This document shows positions 1 to 5,675 of a stretch of DNA of 5,675 nucleotides, one piece after another. Location of the stretch: positions 1-5,675 of the forward strand of contig JAJYAH010000020.1 in assembly GCA_021779635.1 (NCBI GenBank), in the 5' to 3' direction. Position numbers and translations under genes: made by a program. The stretch comes from Pseudomonadota bacterium. GTDB lineage: Bacteria; Pseudomonadota; Alphaproteobacteria; Rhizobiales; Xanthobacteraceae. The notes under the pieces are model-generated. The model was not told the DNA's origin and ran no database searches. It worked only from the letters and a program-made list of their open reading frames with translations. Each line of letters starts with the position of its first letter. Within the stretch, counting starts at the first letter, position 1.

Positions 1-12
1 TCGGAGAACCTC

Positions 13-537
13 TTGAAGACCTGGTCACCAAAAATGGATACGCGCCCTGTGACAGAACCGAAATCATCCGAAGAAATCGCCCGCACGCTCAAGCTCGATA
101 AGGGCCTCGGCTTTCTGGTGCGTCTGCTCGATACGCGCGTCAACGTGCTCTATGAGCAATTGACCGCGCAAGATGACATCACGCCGAGGCAGTTTGGCGT
201 GCTCCTGACCCTGCATCAGCAGGGCACGCTGACCCTTACCGATCTGGCGCGGCATATCCGGGTCGATCGGAGCACGCTGGGCGAGATGATCAACCGTATG
301 GCGGTTCGTTCCCTGATCACCAAGCGCGACAACGGCCAGGACCGGCGCTCGGCCGAGGTTTTGCTGGCGCCGGCCGGCCGGAAGGCGCTGCTCCGGATCG
401 TCGCCGGCGCCGCTCAGTTGCAAGCCGCCCTGCTCGCGCCGCTGCCGGTCGAGGACCGGGCTTACTTCATGCGATGCATGAAACTCGTTGCGGAGCCGGA
501 TCCGGCCATAAGCGCTGACGACGCGCCCGCCCGCTGA
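13..537 (+). CDS. MarR-family transcriptional regulator
   Basis: This is a winged helix-turn-helix regulator of the MarR family, expected to act as a cytoplasmic dimer that releases DNA when it binds a small, often phenolic, ligand. Counting from the TTG at 13, a dimerisation helix covers about residues 22-52. The wHTH runs from about 55 to 125, with ITPRQFGVLLTL opening it and a recognition helix near 84-99 (VDRSTLGEMINRM). The wing carries the family's D-x-R-R pattern (D110, R111, R112). C-terminal helices (122-158) complete the dimer interface. At 174 aa it is slightly longer than the usual 140-170. The TTG is preferred because GGAG (3-6) sits 6 bases upstream. An ATG at 34 gives a 167-aa protein with no clear ribosome binding site. 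The frame is open to the left edge, so an upstream start cannot be excluded. The gene points towards the oxygenase operon and may control it (inference). The ligand is unknown. Confidence 0.9.
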   Translation: MKTWSPKMDTRPVTEPKSSEEIARTLKLDKGLGFLVRLLDTRVNVLYEQLTAQDDITPRQFGVLLTLHQQGTLTLTDLARHIRVDRSTLGEMINRMAVRSLITKRDNGQDRRSAEVLLAPAGRKALLRIVAGAAQLQAALLAPLPVEDRAYFMRCMKLVAEPDPAISADDAPAR

Positions 538-582
538 ACCGCACGGGAACTTAATCTCACTAGCAGTCATGCTTCCGGCGCA

Positions 583-592
583 GCACATGTGC
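583..592. repeat. Short 10-bp perfect palindrome
   Basis: GCACATGTGC is a perfect inverted repeat in the gap between the MarR gene and the HicB-like gene. Its centre is 38 bases upstream of the centre of the larger palindrome at 616-635. The symmetry does not extend further on either side. Ten-base palindromes arise often by chance, so a binding role is only a possibility. Confidence 0.2.
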
Positions 593-593
593 C

Positions 594-622
594 TTGCAGC
601 GCGGCTTCAGAAACATTATTAC
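594..622 (+). promoter_or_regulatory. Possible sigma-70-type promoter for the oxygenase operon
   Basis: TTGCAG (594-599) and TATTAC (617-622) are separated by 17 bases. They match the -35 and -10 consensus at 3/6 and 4/6 positions. The fit is weak on its own. The position, about 58 bases before the first gene of the operon, and the overlap of the -10 box with the palindrome at 616-635 make it reasonable. A repressor bound there would block polymerase. Alphaproteobacterial promoters often deviate from the E. coli consensus, so the exact boxes may be wrong. Confidence 0.3.
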
Positions 623-635
623 GTATACGTAGTAA
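616..635. promoter_or_regulatory. Palindromic candidate operator (MarR-type)
   Basis: The centre is a perfect 12-bp palindrome, TACGTATACGTA (620-631). With its flanks it becomes a 20-bp inverted repeat (616-635) with a single mismatched pair (T619/G632). This is the size and symmetry expected for a dimeric winged-helix regulator such as MarR or GntR. It lies 78 bases after the MarR gene and 44 bases before the HicB-like start, overlapping a possible -10 box. It is AT-rich in a GC-rich setting, so chance symmetry is less likely than for a GC-rich repeat. Binding by the neighbouring MarR protein is inference. If true, it would control the oxygenase operon rather than the MarR gene's own promoter, which lies off the left edge. 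Confidence 0.55.
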
Positions 636-669
636 ATCTCGCCTTCAAACGTAACCGCGCGTGAGGTCT

Positions 670-675
670 GGAGGA
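670..675 (+). promoter_or_regulatory. Strong ribosome binding site fixing a TTG start
   Basis: GGAGGA is a near-perfect Shine-Dalgarno match. Its GGAGG core ends 5 bases before the TTG at 680. It supports translation of the HicB-like gene from TTG, since there is no ATG nearby in that frame. Confidence 0.65.
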
Positions 676-679
676 ATAT

Positions 680-1012
680 TTGCGACTGCGAGAACACCTG
701 AGCGTGCCGTATCTCCTGGAAGCGGAAACCGTCGAGGTGGCCCCCGGATCGTGGATCAGACGCGTCGCCTATCCGGAGCTACCCGGCTGCACCGCGCAGT
801 CCCTTGTTGTCGAGGACGCATTGCAGCTGCTTGAGCGGATGCGGATTGAAATGATCATCGGCATGGTCCGCAAGGGACATCTTCCTCCGGTCCCGCGCCC
901 GCCGCTGCAGAATTGCAATCCGGCCTGGGTTGCCGGACAGGTGGGGCTTTCGGACGACATCATTGCCCTCATCGACCGCGATGCCGCCGGCACGTTGGAC
1001 ACACAGGGCTGA
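680..1012 (+). CDS. Orphan HicB-like small protein leading the oxygenase operon
   Basis: This 110-aa protein resembles the HicB/UPF0150-type fold known from HicB antitoxins. A strand with W25-I26-R27 leads to a YPELPGC turn (31-37), followed by a polar stretch and a helix (about 43-65, VEDALQLLERMRIEMIIGMV). It then has the family's Gly-x-x-x-Pro-rich ending (G66 to P75, HLPPVPRPP). HicB antitoxins usually sit next to a HicA toxin and often carry a C-terminal DNA-binding domain. No HicA-like small ORF is visible next to this gene. The C-terminal segment (about 80-105, PAWVAGQVGLSDDIIALIDR) could be a short helical tail but is not a clear ribbon- or helix-turn-helix. The gene ends 37 bases before the oxygenase, so the two are probably co-transcribed. 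Its role there is unknown. A regulatory or stabilising role is possible, and membership of an active toxin-antitoxin pair is not supported. Confidence 0.75.
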   Translation: MRLREHLSVPYLLEAETVEVAPGSWIRRVAYPELPGCTAQSLVVEDALQLLERMRIEMIIGMVRKGHLPPVPRPPLQNCNPAWVAGQVGLSDDIIALIDRDAAGTLDTQG

Positions 1013-1037
1013 CAGCGCTTGCTTGCCTGACAATCAG

Positions 1038-1044
1038 AAAGGAA
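1038..1044 (+). promoter_or_regulatory. Ribosome binding site deciding the oxygenase start
   Basis: AAAGGAA lies 5 bases before the ATG at 1050. The reading frame stays open upstream to a non-ATG start near 930, but that extension overlaps the end of the HicB-like gene and shows no oxygenase-like sequence. The ATG at 1050 is therefore the likely start. Confidence 0.6.
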
Positions 1045-1049
1045 CGCCA

Positions 1050-2369
1050 ATGCTCTCGCACCAAGACAATGAAACGCTGGTCCGGGTGGGTCCCGATACG
1101 CCGATGGGATCGATGTTTCGGCTGTTCTGGATTCCATTTTTCTTCTCCAAGGACCTTGTTGCGGATGGCCAGCCGAAACGCGTGATGTTGCTGGGCGAAG
1201 ACCTGGTCGCGTTCCGCGACTCACAGCAGCGCGTGGGCCTGGTGGCCAATGCGTGCGCGCACCGCGGCGCGCCGATGATGTTCGGCCGCAATGAGGATTG
1301 CGGTTTGCGCTGCGTTTACCATGGCTGGAAGTACGACGTGACCGGCGCGGTGATCGATATGCCTGCCGAACCGCTCAAAAGCCGGTTCAAGGACAAGGTC
1401 AAGATCACTGCCTATCCCTGCAGGGAACGGAACGGCATGGTCTGGGCCTATATGGGCCCCGAGACCGCTGATCTGCCGCCGTTGCCGAACGTCGAATGGA
1501 ATCTCGTACCGGCAGAAAATGTGCAGGTCTCCATCCGGGTGCAGGAATGCAACTGGCTGCAGGCGCTCGAAGGCGAGATCGATTCCGCGCATGCACCCAT
1601 TCTGCACGGCCGGATCGACTCCAAGGGCCAGATCAACGACTGGTTGGCGAAGCGCGACCTGCGGCCAACCTTCGAATGCGTCCGGCAGGATTTCGGGATG
1701 AGCATCGCGGCGAAGCGGCGTCTCGACGATCAGAAACTATATTGGCGCGTCAACCAGTTCATGATGCCGTTCTACTCGCTGGTACCGCCGCAATCGAAAT
1801 TCCCCGATCTGAGCGGTCACGCATGGGTGCCGATGGACGACGATCATACGCTCTGCATCTTCTTTTCGTATCATCCCTCCGAACCACTTCCCGCCCGCAC
1901 CCGTGAATTGTTCGAGGAAGGTCACCAGGGTCGGGAAACCGGCCATCCGAGCCGCCACGCCTTCGTGAAGCGGAACGCCACCGTGCCCTACGCCGACTAC
2001 TGGACCCGGTTCACACGCGAGACCGGATTCGAATTCGACTACCAAAGTCAGGTGGACACCTGGTTTTCGGGCCTGCCGGGACTTTGGGTGCAGGACGGAG
2101 CCTGCCAAAGCGGAATTCGACCGATCTTCGACCGAAGCAAGGAGCATCTGGGTTCCAGCGATACCGGTATCGCGATGACCCGACGGCTTCTGCTGGAAGC
2201 CGTAAACGCTTATCGCGACCGCGGCATCAAGCCGGGCGGCGTGACCGATCCTGATACTTTCATGGTTCGCGCGGTCTCGCTCACGCTGCCCGAAGGCACC
2301 TCATGGGTCGATTTCGGCCGGCCGCACATGACCGCCAGGCTCGGGGCCGATTTCGGCTACGCGCTATAG
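1050..2369 (+). CDS. Rieske ring-hydroxylating oxygenase alpha subunit, phthalate 4,5-dioxygenase family
   Basis: This is the terminal oxygenase of a Rieske non-heme iron system, which adds oxygen to an aromatic ring or removes an O- or N-methyl group using electrons from a ferredoxin. The 439-aa length is typical of the phthalate dioxygenase group, which works without a beta subunit. The N-terminal Rieske domain (about 25-140) has C69-x-H71 and C88-x-x-H91 (CAHRG, then CVYHGWKYD) as [2Fe-2S] ligands. The catalytic domain has N168-W-L-Q-A-L-E-G-E-I-D178-S-A-H181 and H186. H181 and H186 are the expected mononuclear iron ligands, and D178 is the aspartate that bridges Rieske and iron centres between subunits. 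A third, acidic ligand is expected further on; D349 is a candidate. The later DRSKEHLGSSD stretch (361-371) is also family-typical, but the residues before it (353-359, QSGIRPI) differ from the QExMGPI I would expect. The substrate is not predictable; phthalate itself is only one option. Confidence 0.93.
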   Translation: MLSHQDNETLVRVGPDTPMGSMFRLFWIPFFFSKDLVADGQPKRVMLLGEDLVAFRDSQQRVGLVANACAHRGAPMMFGRNEDCGLRCVYHGWKYDVTGAVIDMPAEPLKSRFKDKVKITAYPCRERNGMVWAYMGPETADLPPLPNVEWNLVPAENVQVSIRVQECNWLQALEGEIDSAHAPILHGRIDSKGQINDWLAKRDLRPTFECVRQDFGMSIAAKRRLDDQKLYWRVNQFMMPFYSLVPPQSKFPDLSGHAWVPMDDDHTLCIFFSYHPSEPLPARTRELFEEGHQGRETGHPSRHAFVKRNATVPYADYWTRFTRETGFEFDYQSQVDTWFSGLPGLWVQDGACQSGIRPIFDRSKEHLGSSDTGIAMTRRLLLEAVNAYRDRGIKPGGVTDPDTFMVRAVSLTLPEGTSWVDFGRPHMTARLGADFGYAL

Positions 2370-2382
2370 CTCTCATTCGATC

Positions 2383-2388
2383 AGGAAA
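2383..2388 (+). promoter_or_regulatory. Ribosome binding site favouring a GTG start
   Basis: AGGAAA ends 6 bases before the GTG at 2395. The in-frame ATG at 2410 would be 21 bases away from it, so GTG is the better start for the ferredoxin. Confidence 0.55.
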
Positions 2389-2394
2389 CGCGCG

Positions 2395-2691
2395 GTGACA
2401 GAAAATCCGATGACGACTGAGGTCGGTGGCTTTGACGTTCAGCTACATCGCAGCGGGCGCACCATTGCGGTACCACCGGGCGAGACCATTCTCGACGTGC
2501 TGCTCGATGCCGGCGTCAACGTGTCTTTCTCCTGTACCGAAGGGATCTGCGGCACCTGCGAAACCAAAGTGATCGATGGCATCCCCGATCATCGCGACTC
2601 CTTCCTCAGCGACGAGGAAAAAGCGGAAAACAGCAAGATCATGATCTGCTGTTCCAGGTCGAAATCGCCGGTGCTGACGCTCGATCTCTGA
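2395..2691 (+). CDS. Stand-alone [2Fe-2S] ferredoxin of the phthalate-dioxygenase-reductase type
   Basis: This 98-aa plant-type ferredoxin should carry single electrons to the oxygenase encoded 25 bases upstream. The cluster ligands are C47, C52, C55 and C85, matching C-x4-C-x2-C-x29-C exactly (SCTEGICGTC, then MICC). C86 is an extra cysteine next to the last ligand. The beta-grasp start (VQLHRSGRTIAVPPGETILDV, from 15) and the ending CSRSKSPVLTLDL resemble the C-terminal ferredoxin domain of phthalate dioxygenase and vanillate demethylase reductases. In those proteins an FMN and an NAD(P)H domain precede it in the same chain. Here the chain holds only the ferredoxin, with its own start and ribosome binding site, and no trace of the flavin domain lies in the gap. 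A separate reductase must therefore supply electrons (inference). The GTG start adds five residues to the in-frame ATG at 2410. Confidence 0.92.
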   Translation: MTENPMTTEVGGFDVQLHRSGRTIAVPPGETILDVLLDAGVNVSFSCTEGICGTCETKVIDGIPDHRDSFLSDEEKAENSKIMICCSRSKSPVLTLDL

Positions 2692-2758
2692 ACTTTCCGG
2701 TTTTGCATGCGACGCCTGTTATCATCGCACTACCCGCCGCAAATTGCCGAATGCGTCA

Positions 2759-4903
2759 TCACCGGCAAACGATCAGGGCGTCGGCAGCCATGACCCCACC
2801 GGCGCCGGCGATGACGGGATTGATGTCGATCTGATCGACAATGTCTCTCAGGTCGTGTGCGAGTTCGGAGAGCCGGCAGATGGTATCGACCAGCCCGTCG
2901 ATGTCCACGCCGGGCTTGCCGCGAAACCCCGTCAGCAGGGCACGGCCTTTCAGCGACGCCAGCATCGCGCGCGCAGTCTGGCCATTGACCGGAGCAAGCC
3001 GCACAGCGGTATCGCCAAGCAATTCGACCATGATGCCACCAAGTCCCGCCGCTATCAGGGGACCGAATTGACGATCGTTCTTGACGCCGAGAACGATCTC
3101 GACGCCGGGTGGCACCATCTGCTGTACGCTGATGCCGTCGATCCTGGCCTGCGGTGCGTAGCGCAACGCCGACGCCTGAATATCCTCCGCGGCCTTGCGG
3201 ACATCCTCCGGCGTCGACAGTCCCAACCTGACGCCACCGGCCTCGGTCTTGTGCAGGATATCCGGCGAGACGATCTTGATCGCTACCGGGCCGCCAATCT
3301 GGCGTGACGCCGAGGCTGCTTCTTCGGGATCCCCCGCCAGAATCTCCTTCGGGGTCGCGATGCCATAGCATGCGAGTACCCGCTTCGACTCCGTCTCCGA
3401 CAAGGTCGTCCCGCGTCGTTTCGCATCGGAAAGGATTGCGCGCGCCGCTGGCTCTGCGGAAACGGCCAATCGGCGCTCCGCGTCCGCTTGGCGGCCGCGA
3501 TACTCATGCCAGTCGAGCCATGCGCGCAACGTCGCAAAGCAGCGATCCGCCGAACGAAACATGCAGACCTTGGGATCGGCATCGAGAAGTTCGCTGCCAG
3601 GTCCTTGATACCACTCGTTCATCCACACCACGGCCAGCGGCCGATCGGTGCGGGCAGCCGCCTCGACAATCGTTGGCGCCCGGGCGCCGCTCGACGAGCT
3701 GTGCGCGAAGATCATCGGCATCACCAGCGCGCTGAAACCCGAATCGTTCAGGAACGCATCAAGGCAAAATCCGAACGTCTCCGACGTCTTCAGCACCTCG
3801 GCGGTCAGATCGGAAGGATTGGCCACGGAGCCAAAATCCGGAACGACCTCCTTCAGCGCGCTCGCGGTCCTGGCCTCAAGCGCCGGCAGCGGCACGCCGT
3901 GCTGTTCGGCCTTGTCGGCGCAGATCACCGCAGCACCGCCCGACGTCGAGAGTATTCCGACCCCTCTGCCGTTCGAGGGCGCCTTGGTCTTGGCAAAGAA
4001 CGATGCCGTTTCCAGCACGGCTTCCAGATCGTCGATCGCGATGGCGCCGGTATCCGCGATGGCCGTCTGGTAGGCGACGGCCGATCCGACCATCGTTCCG
4101 GTGTGCGACATCGCCGCTTTGCTGCTAGTCTCGCTGTTGCCTGTCTTGTAGACGATCAATGCCTTGCCGGCATCGCGCGCCTTTCGCGCGGCGGTCAGGA
4201 AACGCCCACCGCTCTTTACCCCTTCCAGCAGGCAAACGATGGCTTTGGTGTCGTCATCCTCGGCAAGATAGGAGATGAAATCACAGACATCGACGTCACA
4301 GGAATTTCCCGCCGCGAGATAATGCGAGAACCCGATCCCGCGCTCCATGCCCTGCAGCACGGTGTAACCCAGCGCCCCGCTTTGCGAGACGATCCCGATC
4401 GGGCCCCGCTTGTGGCCCATGCCGGCATAGTCAGGCATGAAGTTCAACCCGGCGCCCGAACGCGTATTGGCAAGGCCAACGCAGTTCGGTCCGACCACGC
4501 GGACACCGGTGCGATGCGCAAGCTCAACCACGCGTTGCTGCGCTTCGATCCGGTCCGGCTTGGCCGTCTCGGCAAAACCTGAGGCATACACAATAACTCC
4601 GCCTGCCTTGACCGCGGCGGCGCCCTCGATCATGCCCTCGACCATTGGCCGCGCAACGCACAGCACCACGCAATCCGGGCTTTCCGGCATATCCGCCAGT
4701 GACGGCACACAGGGGCGGCCCAGCAAGGTCTGGTATTTCGGATTGATCGCGAACACCTTGCCGCTGAACGCCGACATGTTGGACAGGGTGCGCTCGCCGA
4801 ACGACCCCCGCGTTTCCGATGCGCCGACGACCGCGACAACCCCGGGATTGATGAGACGTGTGAGGTCGGCCGCGCTGTAAAGCGACCGCGTTGAGTGTGT
4901 CAT
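2759..4903 (-). CDS. Fused acyl-CoA synthetase, ADP/NDP-forming superfamily
   Basis: This 714-aa protein belongs to the superfamily of succinyl-CoA synthetase, ADP-forming acetyl-CoA synthetase and pimeloyl-CoA synthetase. These enzymes couple a carboxylic acid, CoA and ATP through an acyl phosphate and a phosphohistidine. The N-terminal CoA-binding Rossmann domain (about 12-145) has VVAVVGASETRGSFG (22-36) and VGPNCVGL (137-144). A succinyl-CoA-ligase-like domain (about 165-310) has GIVSQSGALG and the SHTG motif with H267, the expected phosphorylated histidine. A third flavodoxin-like domain (about 312-470) follows. The C-terminal ATP-grasp domain (about 490-714) has KIVSPDILHKTEAGGV (543-558) with H551, and DINPV near 693-697. 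All domains are intact in one chain. ATG at 4903 is chosen because the next in-frame Met is residue 43, inside the first domain; an AGGA lies 3 bases upstream. The gene is 34 bases downstream of a transporter binding protein, so the substrate is probably an imported acid or its derivative; which acid is unknown. Confidence 0.9.
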   Translation of the reverse strand: MTHSTRSLYSAADLTRLINPGVVAVVGASETRGSFGERTLSNMSAFSGKVFAINPKYQTLLGRPCVPSLADMPESPDCVVLCVARPMVEGMIEGAAAVKAGGVIVYASGFAETAKPDRIEAQQRVVELAHRTGVRVVGPNCVGLANTRSGAGLNFMPDYAGMGHKRGPIGIVSQSGALGYTVLQGMERGIGFSHYLAAGNSCDVDVCDFISYLAEDDDTKAIVCLLEGVKSGGRFLTAARKARDAGKALIVYKTGNSETSSKAAMSHTGTMVGSAVAYQTAIADTGAIAIDDLEAVLETASFFAKTKAPSNGRGVGILSTSGGAAVICADKAEQHGVPLPALEARTASALKEVVPDFGSVANPSDLTAEVLKTSETFGFCLDAFLNDSGFSALVMPMIFAHSSSSGARAPTIVEAAARTDRPLAVVWMNEWYQGPGSELLDADPKVCMFRSADRCFATLRAWLDWHEYRGRQADAERRLAVSAEPAARAILSDAKRRGTTLSETESKRVLACYGIATPKEILAGDPEEAASASRQIGGPVAIKIVSPDILHKTEAGGVRLGLSTPEDVRKAAEDIQASALRYAPQARIDGISVQQMVPPGVEIVLGVKNDRQFGPLIAAGLGGIMVELLGDTAVRLAPVNGQTARAMLASLKGRALLTGFRGKPGVDIDGLVDTICRLSELAHDLRDIVDQIDINPVIAGAGGVMAADALIVCR

Positions 4904-4937
4904 TATTCCTGAACTCGCATTGCGTGATTGTGGCCGG

Positions 4938-5675
4938 TCAAGGCGTATTGAAGCCCTTGATGACGGGTTTCGCGGTGGCTTTTTCCGGCGGCCAGACCGT
5001 CACGAGCCGGTCACCCTGGAACTGCGTCAACGTGGTGTCGCGCCCCTTGTTGCGGCCATTCCCGTCGAACTCAAGATAATCCGACGAGGTAATCATCTCG
5101 TCCTTGCCGACCTTTATTTTCCGAAGCGCATCCGCAATATCTTCCGGCTTGAAACTCTTTGCCGCGTCGAGCGCCTTGATCGTAACCATGGTGCCGAAAT
5201 AGCCGAGCGCCGAGTTCAACGTCAGCGGTTGCTGGAATTTCTTTTCGAAGGCCTCGCCGACTTTCTGCGCCGCCGGAAGGTCGGCGGAGAACGGCGTCAC
5301 GGCGAACTGCCAGGACACCAGATTGCCGATCTCCGGCCGCAACTTCGGATCGCCTGACATGCCGCCGGTACCGATCACCACCGGGTGAAAATCGAGCTGT
5401 TGGTAGGCCTTTGAGGCCAGTATGCCCGCGTGAAAATATCCAACCTGGATCACGATGTCAGGCTGGGACGCCTTCAACTTCAGGACCGGCTGCAACAGAT
5501 CCTGCGCCTGGAAGCCGTAGTCGATGAATGCGGTCACCTTGAAATCGCTGCGCTTGGCCAGTTCGAGCTTGAGCTGCTTGCTCATCTCGATGCCGTAATC
5601 ATTGTCAGGACAGAGCACGGCGATCCTGGTCCGTTTCGGATCGGCCTGATGGACCATTTCAAGCGCAACCAAAAT
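4938..5675 (-). CDS. ABC transporter substrate-binding protein, branched-chain amino acid (HAAT) type, N-terminus cut by window edge
   Basis: This is the C-terminal part of a periplasmic type-1 binding protein of the LivJ/LivK class, whose members bind branched-chain amino acids, amides or aromatic acids and pass them to a membrane importer. About 246 residues are visible of a family length near 380-420. The frame is open to the right edge, so the signal peptide and first lobe are missing; the TTG at 5672 is an internal leucine codon. Visible marks include RIAVLCPDNDYGIEMSKQLK, typical of the second-lobe start, then QPDIVIQVGYFHAG, GTGGMSGDP and GYFGTMVTIKALDAA. The ending SSDYLEFDGNGRNKGRDTT corresponds to the family's usual late FDxxGxN segment. 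The permease and ATPase genes are not in the window. In Bradyrhizobium-like genomes such binding proteins often sit in aromatic-acid catabolic clusters, and the CoA ligase downstream agrees with that. The ligand is not determinable. Confidence 0.9.
   Translation of the reverse strand: MLVALEMVHQADPKRTRIAVLCPDNDYGIEMSKQLKLELAKRSDFKVTAFIDYGFQAQDLLQPVLKLKASQPDIVIQVGYFHAGILASKAYQQLDFHPVVIGTGGMSGDPKLRPEIGNLVSWQFAVTPFSADLPAAQKVGEAFEKKFQQPLTLNSALGYFGTMVTIKALDAAKSFKPEDIADALRKIKVGKDEMITSSDYLEFDGNGRNKGRDTTLTQFQGDRLVTVWPPEKATAKPVIKGFNTP

Noticed and set aside
64..588. Minus-strand open frame opposite the MarR gene
   Set aside because: The MarR reading has a clear winged-helix domain. The antisense translation has no recognisable motif.
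930..1049. N-terminal extension of the oxygenase upstream of the ATG at 1050
   Set aside because: It overlaps the HicB-like gene in another frame, would need a non-ATG start, and its translation does not resemble the family. The ATG at 1050 has a good ribosome binding site and begins where the family normally begins.
769..1224. Minus-strand open frame across the HicB-like gene and oxygenase start, considered as a possible HicA partner
   Set aside because: It is too long and Ser/Arg/Pro-rich, lacks the HicA double-stranded-RNA-binding-like pattern with its catalytic histidine, and lies antisense to supported genes.
2708..2729. Possible intrinsic terminator between the convergent operons
   Set aside because: The stem is 5 bp with a 12-base loop and no U-tract follows on either strand.
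3488..4582. Long plus-strand open frame (364 codons) opposite the CoA ligase
   Set aside because: It is an antisense shadow of a well-supported gene in GC-rich DNA. The translation is rich in Arg, Ala, Gly and His with no recognisable domain, and there is no ribosome binding site evidence.
4904..4937. Separate promoter for the CoA ligase gene
   Set aside because: The 34-base gap contains only a Shine-Dalgarno-like AGGA. It is too short to show a convincing promoter, and co-transcription with the binding protein gene is simpler.
1..5675. Mobile elements, CRISPR arrays, tRNA or rRNA genes
   Set aside because: No transposase or integrase reading, terminal inverted repeats, regularly spaced direct repeats or tRNA-like cloverleaf was seen on either strand.

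Overview
The window looks like part of an aromatic-compound catabolic locus from a GC-rich Gram-negative bacterium. An alphaproteobacterium of the Bradyrhizobium/Rhodopseudomonas type is most likely. This rests on codon usage rich in third-position G/C, the gene families present and their arrangement (a phthalate-dioxygenase-type oxygenase next to a branched-chain-amino-acid-type ABC binding protein and an NDP-forming CoA ligase). The organism assignment is inference; there is no rRNA or other taxonomic marker.

Left, plus strand: a MarR-family regulator (13-537) is followed by a 142-base gap. The gap contains a near-perfect 20-bp palindrome (616-635) overlapping a possible weak -10 box, a good candidate operator. 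Next come three closely spaced plus-strand genes that read as one operon: a small orphan HicB-like protein (680-1012, TTG start with a strong GGAGG), a Rieske non-heme iron oxygenase alpha subunit of the phthalate 4,5-dioxygenase family (1050-2369), and a stand-alone plant-type [2Fe-2S] ferredoxin (2395-2691, GTG start). The ferredoxin resembles the C-terminal domain of phthalate-dioxygenase-type reductases. No flavin/NAD(P)H reductase is present.

Right, minus strand: a fused acyl-CoA synthetase of the ADP/NDP-forming superfamily (2759-4903) lies 34 bases downstream of an incomplete ABC-transporter substrate-binding protein (4938-5675, N-terminus off the right edge). These two probably belong to one minus-strand operon that converges on the oxygenase operon, with 67 bases and no convincing terminator between them.

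Working model (inference): the binding protein delivers an aromatic or other organic acid to an ABC importer, the ligase makes a CoA thioester from a substrate or intermediate, and the oxygenase-ferredoxin pair hydroxylates or demethylates a ring using electrons from a reductase encoded elsewhere. The MarR protein may control the oxygenase operon. The substrate cannot be read from the sequence. All the families are known; the less ordinary points are the HicB-like gene leading the oxygenase operon, the free reductase-type ferredoxin, and an altered motif near the C-terminal end of the oxygenase catalytic domain.
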